A program made the translations under genes and the position numbers. The notes beneath the pieces were generated by a model. It was not told the origin of the DNA. It saw only the letters and a list, made by a program, of their open reading frames with translations, and ran no database searches. A stretch of DNA of 64,000 nt. Origin: Aphidius gifuensis. Lineage: Eukaryota; Arthropoda; Insecta; Hymenoptera; Braconidae. The stretch is taken from positions 14,824,963 through 14,888,962 of the forward strand of contig NC_057792.1 in the NCBI RefSeq assembly GCF_014905175.1, read 5' to 3'. Shown piece after piece: positions 11,816 to 22,478 of the stretch (its first letter is position 1; every line of letters begins with the position of its first letter).

Positions 11816-12447
11816 AAAAATTAAAAACCAGTAGTAGTCGTAATATTGGATGAATACTTTTTTTTTTATTCTGTGTTCCCAATACAAATGTCAAATTTTC
11901 TGAATTTAAATTTGCTTTCCCGAGTCGGAAATGACGCAATCAGTCGTAATTAATTATTTATAATTATTATTTTTATTATTTATTGACTGTAAGATTGCTT
12001 TGAAGGTTGAAAATCACAAAAAATCTATTGTTTTATATCAGGAGAACAGAATGTCTAAAAAAGTGTGTTGATAATATTCAGTTTTACCAACAAATAAAAA
12101 CAAAATAAAAACACTCAGACGTGTCAAGTTGTCACTTGTCATTTTGTCAACATAAAATAAAAAACACAAATTAGTTGACGTGTAAACAAACTCATTACAG
12201 TCATTGTCAAAAAGCACAATTAACGAATCTAATCAATTAAAGTATTATTTACATTTACATTTAAATAAATTTTACAATAAATTAAAACAATTTCTACATA
12301 AATATATAAAAGTACCACGTGAATTTCGACAGCACAAGTATTAACCTAACTTTTTTATATTTGTATTTATTCGTCAGCCAAATAATTATAATATCCTTGT
12401 TATTAATTTATTATTAATTATACATTGTTTTATTGAGTTTAAAAAAA
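11816..12447. promoter_or_regulatory. Upstream region of ERGIC2
   Basis: AT-rich spacer between the tandem duplication and the ERGIC2 start. It should contain the ERGIC2 promoter and 5' UTR, but no TATA box or initiator stands out. No other gene seen. Confidence 0.4.
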
Positions 12448-13844
12448 ATGTTGAGACGACGAAATGTTAATTTTAAAACTGTAACAGAGTTTGATGCATT
12501 TCCAAAAATACCAGAGACTTATATAAACAAATCAGCTGTTGGAGGAACATGTAAGCATATTATATTTGTAAATAATAAATAAAAAACAAAAACAATTAAT
12601 AAATAATGCTATATTTATTTCAGTTTCATTTTTGACATTTTGTATAATAGCTTGTCTAATTGTTTCTGAGAGTTTTTATTATTTGGATACAAGATTGAAT
12701 TTTAAATTTGAGCCAGACACTGATATTGAAGCAAAATTAAAAATAAATATTGATATAACTGTTGCAATGACATGTAGTCAACTTGGTGCTGATGTACTTG
12801 ATGCAACAAATCAAAATTTACTTGGTTTTGAGCCACTTACTGAAGAAGATACCTGGTGGGAATTATCATCAAATCAACGTACTCATTTTGATGCACTGAA
12901 ACATATGAATTCATATTTAAGAGAAGAGTATCATGCTATACATGAGGTACTATGGAAATCATCAAAAGTTGCATTCATGAGTGAAATGCCAAAGAGGTAA
13001 TACATAGAAATTATTTATTATTACTTTAACAATTAAATTTTGATTGTTTTTAATTTTTTTCATTCAAGAAATATTGAGCCAACAACAAAACCAGATGCAT
13101 GTAGAATTTATGGAAGTATGAATGTCAATAAAGTTGCTGGTAATTTTCATATAACTGCTGGTAAATCATTGTCATTACCACGTGGACATGTACATATATC
13201 AGCATTTATGACAAGTAATGATTATAATTTTACTCATCGTATTAATAAATTTTCATTTGGTGAAGAAAGTCCTGGTATTGTTCAGCCACTTGATGGTGAT
13301 GAAAAATATGCATCTGACAGTAAGTTTATTTATTATATTAATTTATAAATATATTTTTCTATAATTTAAATAATTATTATTTATTTTAGACATGATGCTT
13401 TATCAGTATTTCATTGAAGTTGTACCAACAGACATTTATACACTTTTAAAAACAACAAAAACTTATCAATACAGTGTCAAAGATTATGCAAGACCAATTG
13501 ATCATCAAAAAGGCTCACATGGTATACCAGGAATATTTTTTAAATACGACACAAGTGCAATGAAAGTTGTTGTTAGACAAGAACGTGATTCAATTATTAA
13601 ATTTTTAGTTAAACTATGTGCAACTGTTGGTGGTATATTTGTAACAAGTGGTATTATCAATAGTTTTGTTCAATCCATTTGGTATATTATGACATGTAAA
13701 GTTTTTAAAAACCATCATAATAATGAAGATAAAAAATCATTGTTACAAGAGCAAAGTGTTGCAAATACTAAACCAATTGTTGGACTTGATCTAGTCAATA
13801 TTCAACCAGCAACAATTGATGTTACTATCAATTCACTTAAATAA
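12448..13844 (+). CDS. ERGIC2: ERGIC2, ER-Golgi intermediate compartment protein 2
   Basis: Cargo-receptor protein cycling between ER, ERGIC and cis-Golgi, homologous to yeast Erv41. Exons 12448-12550, 12624-12996, 13069-13319 and 13390-13844 give 393 aa, close to the usual 377 or so. The N-terminus reads FDAFPKIPETY, matching the family's conserved opening. A first membrane span lies near residues 36-56 and a second near 312-345 (LVKLCATVGGIFVTSG). The lumenal part contains INIDITVAMTCSQLGADVLD, ACRIYGSMNVNKVAGNFHIT and a conserved SHGIPGIFFKYD-type segment. Lumenal family members typically act in a complex with ERGIC3/Erv46. Start: the first ATG in frame, preceded by an A-run. GNPAT follows on the same strand 0.9 kb downstream. 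Confidence 0.95.
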
Positions 13845-14742
13845 TATTAACGTTCTTTTTTTTTTACACATAAAAAGACAACATTTCTTTGTACAATTTT
13901 AAAATGTAATTTGTTATATATATATATTGATTATTATTTTAATTTTTAAATGTTTATTTTACACATATTATTTACGTTGTTATCATAAGGCAACAGTGAT
14001 AACTGTACAAAGAAATTAGACAATAAATCAATAATCAGACTTTAATTATTATTTTTTGTATTTTCAATTACGTAAATTACAAATTTAATTGTTTTATAAT
14101 ATTTCATCAACAATTTTAAATTAATTTATATGTTAAAAATTATTTAACATATCAAATAAACAAGTAGTGACATCCAGTGACATGGAGTGCAATGCATTGA
14201 CACATATTTACAACATGCTTACGTACACACACAACTACATAGACAATTTCTAAATAGAAAAAAAAAAAAAATGGGATCAACATAAAAATAATCCAACTTG
14301 AATGGATTCATAATTAACAATTATATATTAACGATAGTTTTGTTCATCATTGATTGATGAATTGTGTAACCAAGCCAACACAGTTGCTTCAATCTGGCAT
14401 TTTCTATAAACCAGTTTAAAAAATATTCAAGAAAATGCTAATAAGCACTGTGTCATACTTTGTAAACAAAGGTAAGTCATTAATATTATAATGATTATTT
14501 AAATGAATAAATAATTAATACTTTCACATAAAAAAGACATTAACAAATAGAAAATTTAAATACAAAATAATGTTGAACGTTGGACTGTATTTTTTCAGAA
14601 TAATATAATATTCGAGAGCCTGTCCATGAGCACAGGTCAATGATTTAGCCAGTTGAATAATCACCTTCAAGAAAACAAGATCTCTAAAAAAATCGGCAAT
14701 ACAATTTTAGCTGTATAAAAATAAAAAGAAAAATTAATAACA
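13845..14742. other. ERGIC2 3' UTR and GNPAT 5' UTR with a likely intron
   Basis: Contains AT-rich 3' sequence of ERGIC2 (AATAAA near 14021). Upstream of GNPAT a good donor (aaag|gtaagtc at 14471/14472) and acceptor (tttttcag at 14598) suggest a noncoding first exon ending at 14471. No further gene. Confidence 0.45.
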
Positions 14743-17364
14743 ATGGGTGATTATGGTGAATTTGTTGATTTGCTGGTGGACAGACGAAAGGGTTCTGATT
14801 TTTTATGGGCATCAAGACAAATGAATCCAGTGGCATCACATCGTTTACCACCAGAGCTTAATTACAACAGAAATCAAGCAATTGAAGCTACTTTGTCAAA
14901 TCCAAAAGTATTGCTGACAATTAAAACACTTGCTGCTGTTAAAAATATTGATAAAAATGATGTTCTAAAAGAAGCCAGAGAAATGCTTGAAGAAATGGCT
15001 AGTAAAGCTCATTTACCAACTGTTCGTTGGATTGGTAAGTTGTTTAATTTAAACAATAAATGATATATATTTTAATGATAATTTTTAATTACAGGTTTAT
15101 TAACAGTTAAAGTTTTAAAACGTATTCTCATGAGTTTTCGTGTTAATCAAAATTATCTTTTATCAATACGTGATAAAATGAAAAATTCAGATATTCAATA
15201 TGTCTATGTACCATCTCATCGTAGCTATCTTGATTTTGTTTTGATGTCATATATATTATTTAGCTATGACATGTGCCTGCCAAATATTGCAAGTGGCATG
15301 GACTTTTATAGAATGCAAGTTGTTGGTGAATTATTACGTAAAACTGGAGCATTTTATATGCGTAGAACATTTTCAACTGATCAATTGTACAAAGAATTAT
15401 TTAAAGCATATGTTGCATCTCTTGTTGAACACAGTGATAGAGCCATTGAATTTTTTATTGAAGGAACAAGAAGTAGAAGTCAAAAAAGTATTACTCCAAA
15501 ATATGGTAATTTAATTTTTCTAACTAATTTTTTTCGAAATTATTTCTATTTTTTTATTGATAATATTATTTGTTTGTTGTGCTTAGGTTTATTGGCAATG
15601 ATTTTGGATGCAGTATTTCAAGGCCATGTACCAGACATACATTTTGTACCAATAAGCATCAGCTATGATCGTGTTCTAGAGGAATCTTTGTTTACTCATG
15701 AACTAATTGGTATTCCAAAACCACCAGAAACAACAACTGGCCTTTTTCGATCATTGTCATTTCTTCGTGATCAAGGAGCACATGGTCATATACATTTTAA
15801 CATTTCAAAACCAATATCAGCACGTCAATTTATGAGTCCATCAATTCGTAAAATGAGTGCATTATCACCAACTGAAAAATTACCAACAAATGCTGTTAAA
15901 CAACTTGCCTATGAAATAATTGAAAGCCACAAAAAAAATACTGTTTTTATGCCATTTAATTTAATTGCTGTTTTGTACAATGATCGAGTTCATTCATGTC
16001 CAAATAAGCCATATACATTTGAGAGTTTATTGACTGATTATTGCTGGCTTAAAAATATCATGAAAGTATCATTTGGTGCAATCGTTTGTTCAAATGTTAC
16101 AAATAATTCAAGCATATCAGATAAAGATGACATATGTGAATCATTAAAAATACACAAAAATTTATTAACATTTGATAATAATGATAATTGTATTGTTTTG
16201 CAAAGTACATATCGTGACATGAAAACAGTTAAACGTCATAATGTTAAAGGTCATAATTTGGATGAAAGAACAATGAGAATATCCGTGTCGGCAATTAACC
16301 TCAGCATTTATGTTAATCCAACAATGGCAGTTTTTACTAAACCATCTATTGCTGCGATATCAATAACAACGTCTGGTCAATCTTATGGTAATTATAAATT
16401 AATATACTATTGATCTTGCATTAATTTGAGGAAAAAAAACAACAACATTTTATATATTTTGTTGCAAATGAATTCATTTGCAAAACCAAATTATAATTTG
16501 TTTTTTTTTTTTAAATAAATAATACTCATAATAGTATACAAAAAAAATAAGACAATTGCTTTAAAATTGTCTTCATGAAATAAACAAGTAATTTCCAAAT
16601 GACAAATATTTTTTACATGAAAAAATTTAAATAAATAATTTACTTCAACATAAATAACTGATAATTTAATAATTTTGTATTTTTATATTTTTTAGAAACT
16701 GCTCAAAAACAATATATTCAACTACGTAAATTATTGAGTTGTGAATTTGCTTTGCCATGTGATGATGATTACAAGACAATTGTCAATGAATGGGAAAAAG
16801 AAATTAAATTTTTAATAAACGAACAGTGTTTTTATTTTGATAAAAATAATCAAATATATTATGGAAATAATAACAAATTACGATTGTTACTTTGTAATTT
16901 AATATCACCATTTGTTTCTGGTGTTTATGTGACAGCATCTGTTCTTATTCAGGTAATTTTAAAATTAAATTGTCAAAATTAAAAATTACATGTTTATATA
17001 ATATTGTTTTTCAATTTAATAGTGGGACAATGAAACAATGGATGAACCAGTTGAAAAAAAAATCCTAAAAGAATGCCAAAAATATGCTGAGTGGAATTTG
17101 TTTCAAGATGATTCACTTGTTCGTCATCCTTACACATTGTCACTTGATATTTATACCTCATCACTAGTCAGTTTATCAGCTCTTGGTGCAATATCATCAT
17201 CATCATCAGAAAAACCTCCAGTATACACTGTTAATGAAGAAAATTTATCACAAATTATCAATGATCTTAAAGTTATTTTATCATCAAATCAACAACTAGG
17301 ATCTTTTTTGGAAATAATACCTAAATTAAATCAACAAGAAAATACGCTTCAAGCTAAACTGTGA
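14743..17364 (+). CDS. GNPAT: GNPAT, dihydroxyacetone phosphate acyltransferase (700 aa)
   Basis: Catalyses acylation of dihydroxyacetone phosphate, the first step of ether-lipid (plasmalogen) synthesis, in peroxisomes. Exons 14743-15034, 15095-15505, 15587-16387, 16696-16952 and 17023-17364 join in frame to 700 aa (human about 680). Acyltransferase block I is SHRSYLD (His139, Asp144), block III is FIEGTRSRS (residues 218-226), and block IV follows as IHFVPISISYDRV. The last three residues are AKL, a type 1 peroxisomal targeting signal, as in the human enzyme; this fixes the stop. Intron 2 (15506-15586, 81 bp) has no in-frame stop, so its retention would insert 27 hydrophobic residues. A further 3' exon that would replace the AKL end is listed separately. 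Confidence 0.95.
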
Positions 17365-17612
17365 ATATTAATATTCATTAACAATACATAACTAGTTAGA
17401 TAATAATATTTTTTAACAATAGACAGTATTATTATGATACATTTGTTTTTGGATAATAAAACAGCAACAAACCTGAGTTACCATTCATAATTATATCTTG
17501 AAATTCATTATAAATCATTTTAAAATTATCATTAGATATTCATTTTAATATTCAACTAATATTTTGTTGTTTATTTATTCTTTTTACTGTTTTTTTTTTT
17601 ATTTTATTATAG

Positions 17613-17739
17613 ATGTTATCAAGGTTGTTATCAAAAGTTCACTGGAGTCATTTACATACACTGTGTTATTTGTGCACTACTTATTATTGTGTTCGGAATA
17701 TTAGTCAAAGGAATTGACAATATTTGGAACAGACAATAG
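17613..17739 (+). CDS. Possible alternative 3' exon of GNPAT (membrane tail)
   Basis: A good acceptor (ttattatag) at 17612 opens a 41-codon frame rich in hydrophobic residues (VIYIHCVICALLIIVFGILV), ending at TAG 17737-17739. A potential GNPAT donor lies inside the Leu codon before the stop (CT|GTGAAT, GT at 17361-17362). It is in phase with this exon, so splicing would keep Lys-Leu and replace the stop with this tail. AATAAA occurs both inside the intron (about 17455) and after the exon (about 17834), fitting two alternative 3' ends. Alternatively it is a stray last exon of a tetraspanin-like gene (Cys-rich GCYQKF before a membrane span), but no other tetraspanin exons were seen. Inference from splice phase only. 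Confidence 0.4.
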
Positions 17740-18063
17740 CCACAAGAAAAAAAAATATAAATTACATATTATTGGATTAATAATAACAATTGTTTTGTTT
17801 ATGATATGTAATATATAAAAAAATAATATTTTAAATAAATATTACCATCAAACGGTACAACAGAATTTATTGATATATTTGTGTTAGAAAAAGTAAAAAA
17901 AAGAGTGAGCCATTAGCGCAATTGGCAATACCTCGTTGTCAAAAACAATCAATTCCGGTGTTATTAAAAATTCATAATTATATTATTATTTATTTACAAA
18001 CAATATAGTGTCAATTTAATAATAAAAATATCATTGTTAATATTATTAATAACTAGTGTAATA
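17740..18063. other. Spacer between GNPAT and pinin
   Basis: AT-rich. Holds AATAAA near 17834 and a short tRNA-like fragment at about 17905-17965 that does not fold into a tRNA. Presumed pinin promoter and 5' UTR at the right end. Confidence 0.4.
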
Positions 18064-19502
18064 ATGAGAAGATTAGATTCAAAAGAACCATGGGGTGCTG
18101 AAAGATTAGAAGCTGATTTAGAAGCGGCACGAGATGGTCTACGTGATTTGGATCGTGATATTAGAAAAATACTTGGACGTGATTTGCCAGAATCAGAAAA
18201 TGGACAATTACAAGTAACACCAAGGTAATTGATAATTAATTTAAATGATTAACAAAAGTATTTTTATGTTAAATTTTAATAGAAAAAATTAGGATAATTA
18301 TTTGAACTTAACCTAAAAAAAAATTGTGTTATGTCAAAAAAATGTTTATTATTTATGTTATTAGAGTTGGACAAAAATATTCACAACAAGAAGATCGTAA
18401 AAGAAATTCAGATTATGTTGGTAATGATCAGCCAAGTAATAAACGTCGTTGGCAGGGTCAAACAAACGAGCCAAAAACTGTATTTAGTCGTTTAAGTGCT
18501 AAAGTACCATCAAATCCTGATGACAGTGGTGATGAAGATGACAGTTGTGTACGTCCAGCTGTATCATCACGTGTTATAGCACCACCACGTGATGTTCCAT
18601 CACGTCAGGATGTCATTAGACGAGAAAATGTTGATGAAAAAAGTAGACAAAGAAATAAACGTATGTTTGGTGCACTTTTGGGTACATTACAAAAATTTAG
18701 ACAAGAAGAGACAAAACTTAAAGCTAAGGCAAGTCAGTTATATCCTAATTTACATTGATAATTTTTTAATTAATAATTTTTGTGTTTTTTTAAACATTTA
18801 GGAAGATAAAAAAGCTGAAGTTGAAGCTAGAGTTGATGAAGCAAAGCGCAAAGAAAAAGAGGAGCTTAAAAAAGAAAGACAACAACTTTTTATGTCAAGA
18901 AAAAAACAACTAGCTGAAGTTAAAGCTTTGGAAACAAAATTAGCACGTAGTAAACAATTTCAAGAATGGCGTGCTTCACAATTACCACTTGTACATTTTA
19001 TTCGTACTCGTGCACAGCCACCAATTCATTATTTACCAGCAAAATCACATCCACGTACTGATGCATTGCTGGAAAAATGTGCCAAGGAACTTCATGGTAA
19101 ATAATTAATTTTAAAAACAATACAAGATTTTATTTTTCTTTTATAAAAATGATGATAATCAATTGTTAATTATTATTATTTAATGTTACAGAGGAAATTG
19201 AACAACGTGAAAAAGTTTTACTTGAAGAATTGGAGGTACTTGAAACAGAAATTGGTAATAAAAAACATCAAGACAATGAAGAACCATCTGAAGAAAATTT
19301 AGTTGATGAAAATATGCAAGAAATTAAAGAAAATCATGAGGAAGAAAATCATGATCCAAATCCAGATATTACAAACAACGAGTGTCTAGAAAATGTTGAA
19401 ATTAAAGCTGAAGTAATAAATAATATTAAAAAAAATCAAGATATAGAAATTGATAATGCTGAAGAAAAAAATCAAAGTGAAGAAATCGAAAACAATGGTT
19501 AG
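18064..19502 (+). CDS. pnn: Pinin (PNN), exon-junction-complex-associated splicing factor
   Basis: Nuclear speckle protein linked to the exon junction complex and alternative splicing. Exons 18064-18224, 18365-18728, 18802-19096 and 19192-19502 give 376 aa. The N-terminal pinin/SDK region (LEADLEAARDGLRDLDRDIRK, residues about 12-32) leads to the core pinin/SDK/memA motif DEKSRQRNKRMFGALLGTLQKF, followed by a charged coiled coil and the conserved FQEW...FIRTRAQPPIHYLP stretch. The C-terminus is acidic (Glu/Asn-rich) and lacks the long Ser/Arg tail of vertebrate pinin. ATG 18064 is preferred because the frame upstream has no ATG. Intron 2 begins with GC rather than GT (AAG|GCAAGT at 18729). 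Confidence 0.92.
18729..18801 (+). other. GC-AG intron in pinin
   Basis: Exon 2 ends AAG and the intron starts GCAAGT, the consensus expected for U2-type GC donors; the acceptor is tttag at 18801. Flanking codons (KAK|EDKK) join in phase 0. No GT donor nearby keeps the frame. Confidence 0.8.
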
Positions 19503-22478
19503 CTGATTAAATTAAATAAAACAATCATGTTTTTTTTTATCCTTGTACATAGTAAAAAAAAAAAAAAGAAAAGAAATTAACTCAAGATAATAATGTGGTA
19601 ATAAATTTTTACCTTTTTTTTAAAAAAAAAAAACAGTAAACAAATTTGATAATATTTAAAAACATTTAATTTAATTTGACATATTAAAATTTTTATGTAA
19701 TGAATTAAAAACTGTGGTTGTGTTTTTAAAAAATATGTGTAATTTACATTTTTTTTTTTTATTTTTCTTGTAAAAAAAACAAAAACATTTAAAATGAAAG
19801 AAAAAAAATAATAATTAATATCAAGTTGCACATTTGAAATATAATAATTGAATTTATTTATTTTGTAAGAGAAAAAAAAAAATTAATTCATATGCTAAAA
19901 TTTATGAATGACGTGCACTTTCCAACACTGATTATTCTTGGCAGACATTTGCAGCATCTTTTTGGATCATTAACAAATATTGCAACAAGACGATGCCCAT
20001 CAACGAGACTACAGTTATTCAAAAAAACTTGAATTATATTTTTAGTTGTAGAAAGAAAAGAAAAGAAAAAATTCAATATTTCAAGAAATTGATAAACATC
20101 ATTTTTATTATTTTAAAAAACAAATAAAAAAAATGGGGAGAATATGTTTGAAGATTGCCAAAAGCATGTGCTGAAAAGATAAAAAATGATAAAAGACAAG
20201 TTTCGTGCTTGCAAGTGAATCCAAGTCTTAATCCGTTAGTTGCGAGCCATTAAGTCGCTACGCCATGCCAGTAAAAAATATATTTTGCATATTGCTTGAG
20301 CCACCAGATGAATCTAAAATGCCGACTGAAAGAGAAAAATCACATCTTGTCTCTTCCATCTACGAAATTTGCTTGCATTAATTTACGATGCACCATCAAA
20401 CCGAGCATCACCTACCAAACTTACTCTCTTTCTCTCTCTTTCTCTCTCACAAAATATATGTATTTTGTTTTATTAATAGCAATAATCTGACAGGGTTTAT
20501 ACATGTATAATGTGCTAAACGAAACTTCTAAACAAAATAGAAAAAAAAAGTCTTGTGCTTTGCAGACAATTGTATTTAAACAACGAAATTCATATAAAAT
20601 TTATCAAACATATATTTCTTTATAAAGAAATCAATTTTGTTTTTTAAATTTATATTCTTTACCCCATTTTTTTAATGTCTAAAAATATTTAAATAGAGAT
20701 ATAGTGATGATTTCGTCTTTTATTTTAAGAATATAGATGGGGAAAATTTCTCTTCGAGTCATATATGCTTTTTAAGAGATATATCAAATAAAAATATATT
20801 ATAATAAAAAGATAAAGGTATATGGCAAAAAACCCTTGCTTATACGTAAATTTAGATTTTTGGGTTTAAGCCAGATAATTCTTTGCTTCGCGGTGTGAAA
20901 CGGCCTTTGCTCATTTCATACTCAATATCTTATAAACCATTTCTCATCCAATGTTGTGTCTATTATATTTTATTTCTCTTTTTCTTTTTCTCTCTTTCTC
21001 TTTTATCATATCTTAGCAATTATATAGTAAATTTTGATAATTTATAAAATGCAATAATATACCACTTGATTTCGATTGACAAAAAAAATTAAAAAATAAA
21101 AACGAAAGAGTAATTCCCAATTTCGATTACATTTTCGAAAAATTTTAATTACAGAGAAATAAATTGTTTACTTTTTTTTGGGTAAAACACTCTAAGCAAA
21201 TGTCAATATAGATTGGTTTGACTAATTTTAAATCAAGAAGGGACAACTGAGCTGGTTTCAATAGGCTTGGACACGACTCACGAGCTGAGACGAGACCGCG
21301 ATTTACAGTCACATCAGAGAGTCTCGATGGTACCAGCGGTATACCGATATAATTATTTTGTAAGTTTAATATTAAAAAAACAGTTGAATCATTTAAAGAA
21401 GTTTTTTACTACAAGACTAATTGAATGGTTGACTTAAATAATTTTTTGAAAAGTCATTAACAGTATACTAAAAATTGCCAATTTAGCTAAGCTGTATAAA
21501 TTTAAAAAAAAAAATGCAATGATTGATTTTATAAATAACAGTTGCATATTTTACTAACTATACTATTTAGATTTAATCTTTAATTTATATACATTATAAA
21601 TCAATGCTTATACTTTAGAATACATAAATTGATATTTTTAATATAAAATTGATTTATGGAAAAATAATATACTAACAACTAAGTATTGGTACAATCCAAA
21701 GCCATGGGTATACATCACAATTCACATTTTGTATTTCATATATGATATTTAATTTTTGCCTCTTTTTGTTGACAATTATTTCGCCAAAAATTTATTGTCA
21801 AAAAGATCAAGATAGGCGTGTACGATAAGTATTAAAATGCATAAATGAAATGCAAGCAAACACGGTGAGTGAACTCGCCAATGGGCCATGAGAATATTGA
21901 AACTCCGCCTTTTTCCTTCGTGTGTTTATCAAACGCCTCCAATCTTTGCTTGTATATCCACTAACATTTGTAAATAAAATATACAAGAACTTCTTAATAT
22001 ATTCAGTATCAAGAGGTCCACCAACAAAAGTGTGTTAGTTTTTAGTTTTCAAGTAACGTCTTAAGTCGTTAAATTAAACCAATAGAAACATTGCGCGGTT
22101 CTTGTATTAGTTGCGTGGGCGGTTGCGATTCATTTTCATTATCATCAAAGCCGAGAAAGATATTTTCTGATGCTTCGGTTAAAATCGTTTCGGTTTTTTC
22201 AGTGAGCCAGTAAAGGGCAATCTGTTCAACAGTCCAGTGAGCGTAACAACACTTTTTCAACCCTGAAGAGTTAACTTGTTGTTTTTTTTTTTTTTTGTTA
22301 ATTAAAATTTTAAACAAATTATTTGTAAATAAAATAATAGTTTTTGATATTGTAGTTGTGAATAAAAGTGTAACAATATTTATCAATGTGACCAATCATA
22401 AACAAGTGAAAAATATTGTTATCAATTTAAAGGATTTGTTAGATAAAAAAGTTGATTTCTTTTTTTTTCGTTTTTTAA
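19503..22478. other. Long noncoding region upstream of Pox meso
   Basis: No gene I can support. It includes the pinin 3' end, CT-rich microsatellite-like tracts (about 20425-20455 and 20970-21005) and several blocks of clearly higher GC in this AT-rich setting (about 20210-20410, 21240-21350, 21860-21960, 22080-22260). These blocks are plausible promoter, 5' UTR or enhancer sequence for the developmental gene Pox meso. Two short minus-strand frames (19888-20076 and within 22069-22395) have codon-like sequence but no recognisable family. Confidence 0.45.

Larger units (their letters stand above)
3914..11870. repeat. Tandem segmental duplication, two units of about 4 kb
   Basis: Unit 1 (about 3914-7695) and unit 2 (about 7701-11870) align along their length: gene 3' flank, all seven exons, introns, promoter and upstream DNA. 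The differences are the MITE (unit 1 only) and most of a palindromic array (unit 2 only). The left breakpoint falls inside the dispersed repeat: unit 2 starts with the last 155 bp or so of that repeat (aaatatttcaaatgtaaat), so the repeat was present before the duplication. Both units end near a T-rich tract after aaaaaccagtag. Confidence 0.85.

Noticed and set aside
17905..17965. tRNA-like stretch (attagcgcaattggca then caattccggtg)
   Set aside because: It resembles A- and B-box fragments but has no acceptor stem, no proper anticodon stem-loop and a poor T arm. At most a degraded tRNA-derived fragment.
18034..18063. Upstream extension of pinin frame
   Set aside because: Begins at TTG, not ATG; the first ATG in frame is 18064 and matches the family's short N-terminus.
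22069..22395. Minus-strand frame of 108 codons upstream of Pox meso
   Set aside because: The latter half looks codon-like, but the first half is poly-Lys/AT sequence and no family is recognisable. It overlaps the likely Pox meso promoter and 5' UTR.
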